Of a DNA stretch of 64,000 nucleotides, positions 48,001-61,400 are shown in pieces (within the stretch, counting starts at the first letter, position 1; each line of letters begins with the position of its first letter). The stretch covers positions 4,837,501-4,901,500 of the forward strand of contig NC_134683.1 of the NCBI RefSeq assembly GCF_024713945.1, read 5' to 3'. The DNA comes from Dermatophagoides farinae (taxonomy: Eukaryota > Arthropoda > Arachnida > Sarcoptiformes > Pyroglyphidae). Below the pieces are notes generated by a model. That model had not been told where the DNA came from. It worked only from the letters and a program-made list of their open reading frames with translations, and made no database searches. The translations under genes and the position numbers were made by a program.

Positions 48001-50471
48001 GAATTGCTTGCAGTAATTCTCAAATTTCCAAATTCAAAACGATGACACTTTTTTCCTCAACTTAAACCTTGGGTTCCTTTCCTTTTTTTTCTTTTTTTCC
48101 TTTTTTTGCTGGAAAATGAATTTCCCTTTCTCAACAAACAACACATGGTTCGAGCGCATAAGTATGATGGCTATACTATTGAATTGTGTTACATTGGGCA
48201 TGTATCAACCGTGTGCAGATGATGAGACCTGTACAACATCACGATGTAAAATATTGCAAACATTCGATGACATAATATTTGGTTTTTTTGCCCTTGAAAT
48301 GGTCATTAAAATGCTGGCCATGGGCATAATGAATGCACCCAATTCATACCTATCGGACACTTGGAATCGATTAGATTTTTTCATTGTTGTTGCCGGGTAT
48401 GTATTAATCGTCTTTCATTTGTTCAATAATCACCATTATCATCTTTATTCGTTTGAACAGAGCTCTTGAGTATTGTCTGGATGTTGGCAATATGAATCTA
48501 TCGGCTATCCGTACAGTACGAGTATTACGGCCATTACGAGCAATCAACCGAATACCAAGTAAGTAAAGTAAAGTGAACAACAACTCACTAGTGGTTGATG
48601 ATGATGGTGGTTAATTATTCAATAATCCAATGACAGTAATGAAGCTACTTTTGTTCAGATTTCCATTTCATTCTGTCGCATACAAGTTGATTGGTTTTTT
48701 TTGGTTTTGGTTTTTTGTTTCATGTGTGTGTAAATTAATATGATATGACAAAAGAATGGCCGTTGTTTGTTCTATTCATTTTGCTAATTGATATTGATCT
48801 CGTATTCTCATTTTTCAACAGGCATGCGAATATTGGTCATGTTGTTATTGGACACTTTACCGGTAATTATTAATATTTTGTTTCGCTCATCGATGATTGA
48901 TTCAAGTTTTAATTTTTCCCAAACAACTAATGATCAGATGCTTGGCAATGTGTTGTTGCTTTGTTTTTTCGTCTTTTTCATCTTTGGCATCATTGGTGTG
49001 CAATTATGGGCCGGTCTATTACGACAACGTTGTTTTCTATCGCTACCACCAAATACATCCATACCCGATAGGTAAGCATTTTGGTTTCTCTATTTATTTT
49101 CACATGAAAGGATTCCAGTAACAGATATGCTACCCTTTTTCAGATTTATCGATTCATCCAACAGTGGGTTTTTGTTGTTAGATTTTCTCAACCACACACA
49201 CCATGAGTCAAAATGGCCTGGTGAATGAAATGTCTTTATATCAGGATATAGGATTCTCATATTTTTGTCTGATTTCTCCATTTTTCGGTGCAAGAAGTAT
49301 ATGATTCAGATGCGCTGATATGAGTGTAGTGCGAATTTATTCATGCGATAAAAAATTTGTAAGAAACGATGAAAGATGAAACCCGATCCTGTTGAAAGAT
49401 AAAACTCCACTCGGTTGGAATTTTTCCTTTCATTCACAGGTTTTTCATTTTCATTTCACAGTGCCAGTGATACCTCGGTTATCGATGACAGGTCGTTACC
49501 TCAAACGATATCATCGGTTACCGAGGTACCATTGTACTGAATTTCTCTGTCATGCAGAATGGAAATTGTGCTATAGTCATGACAATGATCATTGAAATTG
49601 AATTCAATCGAGGCCGAAAAGCCATTCATCTCATCATCGGTCATCATGATGATCATAATTTGAAAAGCGAAATCAATTGAGCCGAAACGATAAAAATAAC
49701 AGTTTTTCTCTTTTTCACTTTCTTCATTACTATAATACATGTTGGCCCCACTTAATATAATGACCCGGAAAAAATATAAAAATATCCAACTACCTCCTAC
49801 GGCCCGACACAAACAACTCATTCATTTGTTTGGCCCAAAAAAATCATAATCGGAAAAAATATTCGATCCGTAATCACCATCAGGCCAGATCATCATATTG
49901 GGCAAATTTTTATGACTAAAAAACGTCTTATATAGTAAGAAATGTCGATCCAACCCTTAATGAGCTTCTTTTTTTTGTTGAACCCAAGCCAATCTGCTTG
50001 CTTATTACAAACAAGATGCTTAAGCAAAAATTATTGCCAATAATGATGACGGATGTCATATGAATTGTTTCTTTGAGAAACGGAATTTTTCTCTCAGAAC
50101 ACTGCATAAGCTTCTCTTTCATTCTGATGAGACCTGATTACAGAATTTTTAGGTGAATTTTTTCGGGTATTATTATTAGGATAATAGTTTCTTTGTGTTA
50201 AAATATTCTTTGCCTTGAACGAAAATGATGATTAATCAACTCACACACACACACACACTGGCATATTGTTTGTAGCATTATGGTATTATGTAATCGTTTA
50301 AGTTTGCCATAAATTATCCAATCTGGTTGCAAGTATGAAGAAAACCTTGAAAAAATATATACATTCATATGCGATGGCCTAGGATCAACACGACAAAAGA
50401 ATCGATGATAGAGTAGAGTAGAGTAGAGAATGGTTCTTAGGTGAAACAAACTTATGAACGTCATAGACATC

Positions 50472-50513
<42 letters not shown>

Positions 50514-53500
50514 GCCGAATAAATGGCTGTCATTTATGTGTGTGTTTGTGTTGTCGTTTTTGTTGTTTTCTTTTATGCTCCAATCTCTAATGGTTTCTTG
50601 GGAAAAGAGAAAGAATTATTATCGCTGTAATGTTATTCTTTTTGTTTAGACTTTCATTAATTGTTTTTCGTTTACTTAACTTTTGTTGCTGTTTGGTCAT
50701 TATGCCATGGCTGCGGATTTAACCCTTTGTTATAGATTTGAATATTGAAATTGATAATTGTTCATTGTTCATTGTTCATTATTACTGCAGTTCAATATCG
50801 GCATTTTATCAAGATGAGGATGGGGATAAAGATTACATATGCAGCATGGAGAAAGACAATGGAGTGCATCGTTGTAATAATCTGCCTAAATCGCGTTATT
50901 ATCATCTATTGTGTTCGGAAAATGCCTTACCAATGCCCGAAACAAATGAACCGAACGATAGTAGTTGTGTTGATTGGAATCAATACTACACTGATTGCCG
51001 TCCGGGTGATCATAATCCGTTCCAGGATGCCGTCAGTTTCGATAATGTCGGCATGGCATGGATTGCCATTTTTCTAGTCATATCATTAGAAGGATGGTCC
51101 GACATAATGTATTATGTACAGGATGCTCATTCCTTTTGGTCGTGGATCTATTTTGTTCTCCTCATTGTGGTATGTATTATTCTACACTTGATCGTTTGCC
51201 CACAACCAAATTGAAAATGGTCTTGATCTTGAATTAGATTGGATCCTTTTTCATGATCAATCTTTGCCTTGTCGTTATTGCTACGCAATTTTCCGAAACA
51301 AAGAAACGTGAAATGGAGCGTATGCGTCAGGAACGAGCTAGGTGAGTCAGATTCATCATTCATTCGATTCAATAATTTATTTATCACCATCATCATCGGA
51401 CAGATGTCAGTCACTAAATTCGTTGGCCAGTTTTAGCCTAAATGAACAGCTTAATTGTTATGGTGCAATCATACAATATTTATCATACTTGGCCAGAAAA
51501 ATATGGCGCAACACATCACGTTGGTATCTAAAACGTTATGGTCGTAAAAAACACCGTTTCAAATCCAATCAACATCCACATTCACATCATTATCACATGA
51601 ATATCAACCAGACAGTTTGTTGCCATTGCAATAGTGGTGCCATTATTACGAAAAATTTATCACCACAACTATCCATTCGACAACCACAACCACAGCCCCA
51701 ACAACAACAACAACAGCAGCAGCAGCAGCATTCAGTGAATAAACAAATTGATGTTGACCATGAAAGTAGTGATCATGGTGTCGTTATTGTCAGCAGTGGT
51801 GGTCGTAAAAAATCCTCGACAACATCAACATCGAATACGAATGGTAGCCAAATACAAATGAGTAATGTGCCTAATACCAATGTGAATCCATTGATGATTG
51901 GCAATAGTGATATTGTTGTGGTTGATTGTCAATCAATAATCAATGATAACAATCTTGTTGAATCATCAAATGCAGCTGCCAATGATTTGGTTGTCATCAC
52001 ACCACCGCCAGAAACGACGAAAACAATAAAGTCAAAAATTAAGAATACAAATCGATCGAAAAATGGCGGCAAAATGCGTAAACGTTCCACTAGTAGTAGT
52101 ACTAGTAAACAATCGACTACGAGTCCAACAACAAAATCCTCATCATCAGCCATTCTCAATGACAACGATGTCGATATGATGATGATCATTCATCGTGATG
52201 ATGGCGATGATAACGACAGTACAGCCATGATCAAACGTGATCATCGTCGTGGTTCGGTACCGAATCTTTATCATCACGGTAATGGTCACCGAAACCAAAC
52301 AAATCATCATCGTTATCATCATATGGCATCACAGTTATCGTCATCACATGCCACTTCTGAATTTCATGATGCTTGTCGTCGATCGCCTTGTAAATGTCAA
52401 CACTATCAACATTCACATCATCATCATCATTCACATCAGCATCAGCATCATTATCACCATCGTAATCGGAACAAGAAAGAAATGGATCGATCCAGCTGTT
52501 CAAGTGTATTGAGTACGAATCGTAATCGTTATGCACGTCGTGCATCATCAATGATATCTGTGGGTTCATGTCGTCGTTGCTGTCCAAAGGCCTGTACACG
52601 ACCCTTATGTCAAACATGGAAACGTATTCGTCGAATATTGCAGAACATTGTGAAACATAATTATTTCCAACAAGCAATTTTTCTTGCCATTCTGCTGAAT
52701 ACGTTTTCAATGGGTATCGAATACCACAATCAACCGGAATCATTGTCGCATGCGGTTGAAATAAGCAACATTATATTCACCATCGTATTCTGTATCGAAA
52801 TGGTGCTCAAATTATTGGCCGACGGTTTCTACGAATACATCAAAAGCGGTTTCAATGTATTTGATGGTTGTATTGTCATCCTTTCACTGCTCGAATTGCT
52901 TGAAGAACATGGTTCTGGCCTATCCGTATTGCGTACGTTTCGTTTGCTGAGAATTCTGAAACTTGTACGTTTTATGCCTGCATTACGGCGACAATTGGTC
53001 ATCATGTTACGTACGATCGATAATGTGGCCGTATTTTTTGCCTTGCTCATGTTATTCATCTTTATATTCAGGTTTGTTCACTTGAGTGTATAGTTTAGTT
53101 TAATAAATAAATAAAAACAAAAATAAAAATTCAATTCCCATTGCAGCATACTTGGCATGAATCTGTTTGGTTGTAAATTCTGTGACCGTAATCCAATCGA
53201 TCAAACATTAGAATGTGATAGGAAAAATTTCGATTCACTGCTATGGGCATTGGTCACCGTATTTCAGGTAGGTGACTTTACAGCCAATATATCATTGCTG
53301 TACATTAATCATTTTAAGCCCTTTTTTCGGGTGAATTTATAAAAATCATTCCCGTTTAGCGATTGGCAATTTTTTTCGTTAGCATATTCAACCGAGTCAG
53401 TCACATAAACACACAGTTAATGTCTAAAGTTGACGTGGAAATTTTCCTACATGAATGGCTAGTTGGTTGGTCATAATATTTATCAATTTTTCATGTTCAA

Positions 53501-55358
53501 TCGAAAAACAAACCGGTGAAGCAATGCGTCAGTGTGTGTGTGTGGAGGGGTTTTATTTTCCTCTTGATTTGAATAAAACTACAAATATCAAAGAGGGGAT
53601 TGTTTGCTGATTCATTTTTTATAATTAACAATTAGAGTCAAACTTTTTTTTTAAATAAATCCTGCGACTTGCTTTGTGTGTGTCGACATGAAACAATCAT
53701 TTGTTATGTGCATGAATTATCCATCCATTCATTGTGATTGTGTTGACATTTCTTTATAGTTAGCTGTGAAAATTTATGAATGATTGCCGAGAAATAATGA
53801 GTTTATGTGAATGAATGAAAAATTATTCTTTAACAAAAATTCTTTGTTCTGCTCGTTGATCGTGCAGTTAAATTTCAGTCTATTACCACTGTGCAACAAA
53901 ATAAACATAAACAAGCCTGAGGTTTGTGTCTTTTCAGATGTTCTCGGTATTGTTGGGTCTAATCTTTCTGTATGATCGATATTCTTTTGTATTTGTCGAT
54001 GAATTTTCAATTTTTTTTCTCTCACTGAATCGACCAAAAGGTGAAAACGATTAGAAATAAACTGTGTGTGTGTGTGTGTCTATTAGCCTTATTATTATTT
54101 AACATTTTTTCCTTCTTCTGCTTTTTTGTGATTGGTGTGCACTATTCTCAGATACCCTGCTGCTGCTGCTGGTGATTTTCCCAATGAATTTTACTTTTTT
54201 TCTCTCCACGTTTTGCTATTTAGTTCGCAAATAGCTTCAGTAACTGGATTCTTATTTTGTTTGTGCAATGATAGTGTGATAAGAGTGCCAAAAGTGTTTG
54301 GAAAACGGAATTTTACATGCAGACAATTAAGACCTGAATCCGATAAAAAATTTTTCAATACAACATTGTATGATGCAAAAAAATGCTGCCTATTTCTCCC
54401 TCAAGGGCTTGAATTGGAATCATATAATATCTGGATGGATGTAAGGGATTCAAATGAATCGAATGAATACGTTGCATTCATTCATCGCTCGACAATTCTC
54501 CGGTTTTTTTTCCATGCGACCGAAACAAAATGAAACCCTTATAAATAACAAAGAAAAATATCAATGAAGGAAATCTGCTCGAATCACATTCACTAACAAT
54601 ATGCTTAGCTAAGCATCTTTTTGTTGGTGATTTCTTACCCGATTTCTGATTTTTTCGAATCGAATCACAAGAGCCACTAAAAAATGTTGCATTGAATCGA
54701 ATGAAATGAATGGTAAATATTGGAGCGAAAGAAGAATTTTTATTTGATTCTTTCTCCCACACACACACACACACACTTATATATTTCTATTTCTATTTAT
54801 ATAGAATAAACTGTCGTTAATGAATCTCATTTACTTGCGAAATGATGATATTGGATGAATTGATTTGAAAATTGAAAAGATTCAAGTGAAATAAATGACA
54901 TTAATAATGATTATTTTCTTCATACTTGATCATTGTCGTTCATCGATTCTCTCTTGGGCCCATCATCAATTGCATACTGATCCAGTGCAATTGCTGACAG
55001 TTTTAGTTTTAATTCAGTTTTTTAGTTTGTTTCCCTTTTCATTCAATTATAAATGCCATGATGATCATCGTCGTCGTCGTCAGTTGGTCTGTTGGTCTAT
55101 TGGTTGTGTGAATAATAATTGAAAAGATTTGCCTCGTACATCAATCCACATTCGAACGAATTGATGATGGCAAATCAAAATCGATCGGTCATGCATAATT
55201 TTACACAAGAATAACTTGATGACAAACAAACAAGAGACAAGTTTGTGGTCAATAAACAAAACTGAACAGCCAGAATAAAAAAATCGATAATTTGATCCTT
55301 GCTTTTACATTCACAATCCTCATCATCATAATCATCTGGTCTATTGTTTTCCACGTAT

Positions 55359-55418
<60 letters not shown>

Positions 55419-58400
55419 ACTTGCTACCGCCAATTATCTCCGTTTACAAACAAACAAAAAGAAAAGGAAAGGGATTTGTTTTTGAATTCAGAATTTGTTG
55501 CTTGCTGTATTGTGGACTGATGATACCCCCTATTTATATAATGGCCATAATTCAACAAACACGACGACGATGATGATGAAAAAGAAATTACATAGAACAA
55601 CAATGAAACTGAAACAATATGCAATCACATCAGATGCTTTGTAGTTGTTGTTGTTTAGATAATGATAATAATAATAATAATCGAGACATAAGCAGCAATC
55701 TCGATTTGTTTGTTTGTTTTTTCCTTTTTTTCTTTTTCTTTTATTCGTGATGGTGATCATGATCCCGAAACATTGTGGGCGTTGCACATGTTTAAATGAA
55801 TAAACATTACTTTCTATGTTGTGTGTGTGTTTTGATTTTTGTTTTGTTGTTTTGTTGTTGTTGTTTTTAATGTTTGTTGTTATTATTCTATAACGATCTT
55901 CATTGATGATGGAAATTAGATGATGATGAAACTAGATCCAGATGAATGGTCCATTTGCATTCTTTACATGGGCTTATTGAATTACTTAAGAATTACTCGG
56001 GAAATTCAATTTAATTTTCTGGTTCTTATTGAGAATCAAAACTTTTATAGAGAAAATGGCCAATTTTCAAATCATCTCTCAAGGTCCAGGTTGCTTTTCA
56101 AACACAAACTTGAGACCAAATTGTGTTGTTGTTGTTGTTGTTGTTATTTATAATCGATTCTTTGTACAAAAATAGATACTGACCCAAGAAGATTGGAATG
56201 TCGTACTATTCAACGGTATGGAACGTGCATCACCATATGCTGCCCTTTATTTTGTCGCTTTAATGACATTCGGGAATTATGTCCTATTCAATCTTCTGGT
56301 CGCCATTCTCGTTGAAGGTTTCAGTCAGGAGGTAATGTTTAATGTAATGTTTACTTTTGATTGCTTTTCTCATCTGACCCACTAATCTTTAGGACGAATT
56401 GAAACGATCGATATCAAGTTCAAACGATAAAGTCGAACAAATCAAACAGGAACGTTTAATTTATTTCTATAGCCACAATGATGACCTGGAGAGAGGTAAG
56501 TGTTTAGTAAACACTGTTTACTTGATGATGATTATTATTATTATCATTGTGGCTAGAAATCCAAACACTTGAGAACCCACCAAATCGTATTGATGATCTA
56601 TTGGTTTATCATGCGAAAAAAAGTCTTTCAAATCAAGGTTCTTCCATTGGCATGAATCGAAATCCATCCACATCGGTCACTGCTGCAAATAATGATTTAA
56701 TCAATACTAATGATGAAAAAATTTTGCCCGAAATATCGATCGGTACGATAGCCACATCATCATCGACAAATGTTGGAAATAAGAATGTTGTACGAATTAG
56801 TCATGATCATGATACAGCAGCAGCAATGCCAACACCGACTGGACTGATTCCACCACCATTGATTACACGTACAGCAGCTACACCACAAGGATCACCACCG
56901 ACAAGTATTAGTGATGGATTTTTCCCACCATTTCCATCATCAATTCCAACGATGATTAAATCACCAACCACACCGATTGATATGATGGTGGTCGATCCAT
57001 CATCGTCATCATCCTCATCATCATCACCATCATCTCTATTAATCGATGATCAACAACAACAACAACATCATCAATCAATGGTAAGAACTATTTTTCGCAA
57101 TACATAACTGAACATGAAATGAATTGTTTACATCAAACATAGCTTATCGTTAGCTATAAAGATGGTGAATCCCATTCGCCCACAACATCGGTACTGCCAA
57201 CCCAGTCGATGCTTTCACCAAGTCATTCGATTGGATTCCAGCCACCACCACCACCACCATCGGTCGATATTTCGTCATCAGTTTCATGTGATGGTCGTAT
57301 GAGGTCTGGATCTGTCAAAAATGTATTGGGATTTGGTAATCTGCAGATTATTCGCAGCAAAAGTCATGATGGAAACAATGAGGAATCAATGAAACGGCCG
57401 AAAACAATTCGACAACTTTCGACCACCGTCTACAGCAGTTCTGTTCATCAACATGGCTTTCCATTACGTAAAGAGCTTAGTTGTAATCAAATCAAAAATC
57501 TTGGCCTGGATTCTGAACAATCGACAATGATAGTGAAACCGGTGACAAAACGTCCCGTAACGGCTAAACAACGTCGGAAAAGTTTCTTTCAATTTCGTCA
57601 ACGTTCATCACAGGGATCCATGACGAACGATCAGAAAAATATAGCTTCATCTACTAGTATTGTGGGAGAAGATTCTTTCTGTCCAATTTATGCCAAAAAG
57701 AATATCGTATTACGACGAAAAAGTTTGGCTGCCGATTTGTTGTTACGTTCAAAATCGGTTGCACATGATGATTATTATTATGGTGATTATGGTGATCCCG
57801 GTGATAATGATGAGAAGTCATCAAAACAACAGCAATCGATGAGATCGGATAGTCATCATCATCCATCCATATCGATATCATCAAATATGTCAACCGATGG
57901 TGATCATCGTAAAAATAGTTTAATACATGAAGTTCGTGTGCTTAGCCCAAGAAATTCATTGAAAGGAGTATTCTATTCGTCCAGTGTCATTTCGATTCGT
58001 AATTCAAATTCAAATGAACTATATGGTGGTGGTGGTGGTGGTGGTGCCTGCTTTTATGAAATGCTTACGTTGGGCAAAAAATCTGATAGTTTTGTTGTGA
58101 ATCAGCCGTCATCATCTATCACAGCAGCAGCAACAGCAATAGAAACCGAAACAGCCCAAGCAACGACAACAACAAAAGCATCTGAATTGAATGAAAAAAT
58201 ACAAAAATTCTGCATCTATTTCAAATGGACTTCGTGGATGACAGTACGGGAAGAATATTCACTGTTCATATTTTCGCCAACAAATCGTTTCCGTCGTTAT
58301 TGTGTTTGGCTTGCTGATCATCCTTATTTTGATTACATTGTTCTCATATTCATTTCCATGAATTGCATAACGTTGGCAATGGAACGGCCCAAAATTCCTC

Positions 58401-61400
58401 CGCATAGTAAGGAACGCGAATTCCTTACCATTGCCAATTTCGTCTTTACACTCGTATTCGGCATTGAAATGTTGATAAAAGTGATTGCGAAAGGCTTATT
58501 CTATGGCCAGAATGCCTATTTCCATAATGGCTGGAATATAATGGACGGTTCATTGGTCGGTATATCATTGTTTGATATATTTCTTTCGTTTTTTGCTCAA
58601 CGTAGTCCACGTATATTTGGTATACTTCGCGTATTTCGTTTACTACGATCATTACGGCCATTACGGTATTTTTAATCTGATCATCATTTTCATTATTTGA
58701 TTGATTTTCTTTCCATTACATGAATAGTGTCATTAATCGTGCGCCGGGATTGAAATTGGTTGTCCAAACATTGTTATCATCACTGCGTCCTATCGGAAAC
58801 ATAGTGCTCATTTGTTGTACATTTTTCATCATATTCGGCATACTTGGCGTTCAGGTACATATGTTATCACTGGTCGACAACAATCCCTTCCCATCCCATC
58901 TTATCTGAAACTGACAAAAACAATTTCTTTTTCTTTTTCTTTTTCATTTCCAAACTAAATTTTCATCATTCAGCTATTCAAAGGAAGCTTTTATTATTGT
59001 GGTAAGTGATTTCATTGTCATCCTGTTTTTCTCATTTCATGTATGTTGGTTTTCTCCATTTTCTCCATTTTCTCCATTTTCTCCATTTTCTTCATTTTCT
59101 CCATTCTCTCAATAATAATAACAACAACCCGATGACAATAATTGTATGAATACGAACAGACGGGCCTAAAGCGAAACACGTTCGTAACAAGACTGAATGT
59201 CTTTCCGATCCGCGTAACACATGGATCAATAGAAAGTATAATTTCGACAACCTAGGTCAGGTAATTTTAATTTGCCTTCCAGTCCATTTAAGATTTGTTT
59301 ATTTATTTTCTTTTTTTTTCATTTCAACATTGGTTCATCGTCTGTTTTTGTCATCTTATTGTTACTACACAAATGGATTCGTGTTTTTTAATTGTTGTAA
59401 AATGGAACTAATAGGCACTAATGTCATTGTTTGTATTATCATCGAAAGACGGATGGGTAAACATCATGTACACCGGACTAGATGCAGTCGGCGTGGATCA
59501 ACAACCAATCGAGAATTATAACGAATGGCGTCTATTGTATTTCATTTCGTTCCTGTTATTGGTTGCCTTTTTTGTTCTCAACATGTTTGTCGGTGTTGTT
59601 GTCGAGAATTTTCACCGATGCCGCCAGGAACAAGAACAAGAGGAAAAGGCATTTCGAGCGATGAAACGTGCCCAAAAAATGGAAAAACGACGTAAAAGTA
59701 AGAAAACTAGTACAGTGGATACAGTATCGTGTGTGTGTATCGTCTTGAGTCTTGAGCCATTATATTCTCATTATTCTCATTAATTATAATTGATTGACTC
59801 GAATCGGATCAGATCGAATCACAGTCGACAAACGGTACCCATGGGTGATGGTGGTGGTGGTTCATGATCATCAATTTAATAACACTTGCCCCTCATTTAT
59901 TCATTTGATTCATAATGAGCAAAACACACTGGATCGATTCTAATGTTGTATATATCTTATATCTTATCTTATTTATCTATTGATGAATAGAAATGCGTGA
60001 ACCACCGTATTTTATTGGCTATGGACGATTCCGTCTAAACATTCATCGCATTGTGACGGGCAAATATTTTGATCTGGTAATAGCATTGGTGATCGGATTG
60101 AATGTTATCACGATGTCTCTGGAACATTATATGATGCCTATGGTATGTTTTGTTTTGTTTTGATTGACATGCCCATTTCAATTCCATTTCATTCTCTCCT
60201 ATTCACATTTACTTGTCGTGGCTAAATATTTGTTAGGAGCTGGTATATGCATTGAAACTATTCAATTTCATTTTCACCACTGTGTTCATTGTTGAAGCAA
60301 CAATGAAAGCGGTTGCATTAGGTTTACGACGATATCTAAAGGATAAATGGAATCAATTGGATGTCATCATTGTCTCATTGTCGATAATGGGCATCATATT
60401 GGAAGAAATGGAATCCACCCTCATACCGATCAATCCGACCATCATACGTGTTATGCGTGTGGCTAGAATTGCTCGTGTGCTCAAACTATTGAAAATGGCC
60501 AAAGGAATACGACAATTATTGGATACGGTGATGCAGGCATTGCCGCAAGTGGGCAATCTAGGCCTCTTGTTTTTTCTATTATTTTTCATATTTGCTGCAC
60601 TTGGTACCGAATTATTTGGCCGTTTAGGTGAGTGCTGGTGACTGAGTGTTTTTAATTTTTCGTTTTTTAATTCCACTGTTTTCATTACATTAGAATGTGA
60701 TGAAGAACATCCATGTCAAGGTCTTGGGGAACATGCTCATTTCCAGAATTTCGGTATGGCATTCTTGACATTGTTTCGTGTGGCCACCGGCGATAACTGG
60801 AATGGCATCATGAAGGTATCTGTACAGATGAATGGTGATTGTTTGTCGAAATTGATTGTTTTCATTATGACAGGATACGTTACGTGATAAATGTGATTCA
60901 TCCAGTGATTGTTTACGAAATTGCTGCATTTCGCCGGTAATTGCACCACTTTATTTTGTCGTATTCGTATTGATGGCGCAATTCGTATTGGTCAATGTTG
61001 TGGTTGCTGTACTGATGAAACATCTGGAAGAATCACACCATCAAATGGATGAAGATGAAGATTTTGAAATTGACCAGGAAATTGCTCGTGAAATTGAAGC
61101 CGAACGTCGTGCGTTGGCTGAAGCAATCGAACGACGACAACGGGAGAAAAATCTCAAAGTACGACGTCCACTGCTGAAAATGGCGTCCTTGCCATCGAAT
61201 TTTACGTTCACATTCGCTGGCCCAGTAACACCGTTAACACCGCCATATGTAATAAACACTGAACAAAACAAACAAAACCCAAATTCAAAGAATCGTTCGT
61301 TGAGGAAAAAAAAGAAACCATTTCATCATCATCATCATAATTCATCAATATCGTTGAATGATGAACCACCAAAATCGGCGACCATCCTAAACAGTGGTGG

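Larger units (their letters stand above)
49072..50790 (+). other. Cav3 intron containing a long hairpin and (TG)n
   Basis: A 1.7 kb intron between the IS5 exon and the exon carrying the extracellular loop and pore of repeat I. It contains the hairpin at 49459-49539, GTAGA repeats near 50409, (AC)n near 50241 and (TG)n at 50474-50511. No coding exon is recognised. Confidence 0.8.
53268..56175 (+). other. 2.9 kb Cav3 intron inside the repeat II pore
   Basis: It separates the exon ending WALVTVFQ from the exon beginning ILTQEDW, so it splits the repeat II pore loop just before the filter Glu. It contains a perfect 16-bp palindrome at 54601-54616, (TC)n at 55364-55416 and many T-rich runs. An open frame at 54132-54533 shows no family features. 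Confidence 0.8.

Noticed and set aside
52231-52743. 170-codon minus-strand open frame over the Cav3 I-II linker
   Set aside because: It is a shadow of the His-rich repeat coding sequence (antisense Asp/Val/Met runs), with no independent support.
54132-54533. A 133-codon open frame inside a Cav3 intron
   Set aside because: It has no clear start, domain or signal peptide, and it lies between two exons that must be joined to form the repeat II pore.
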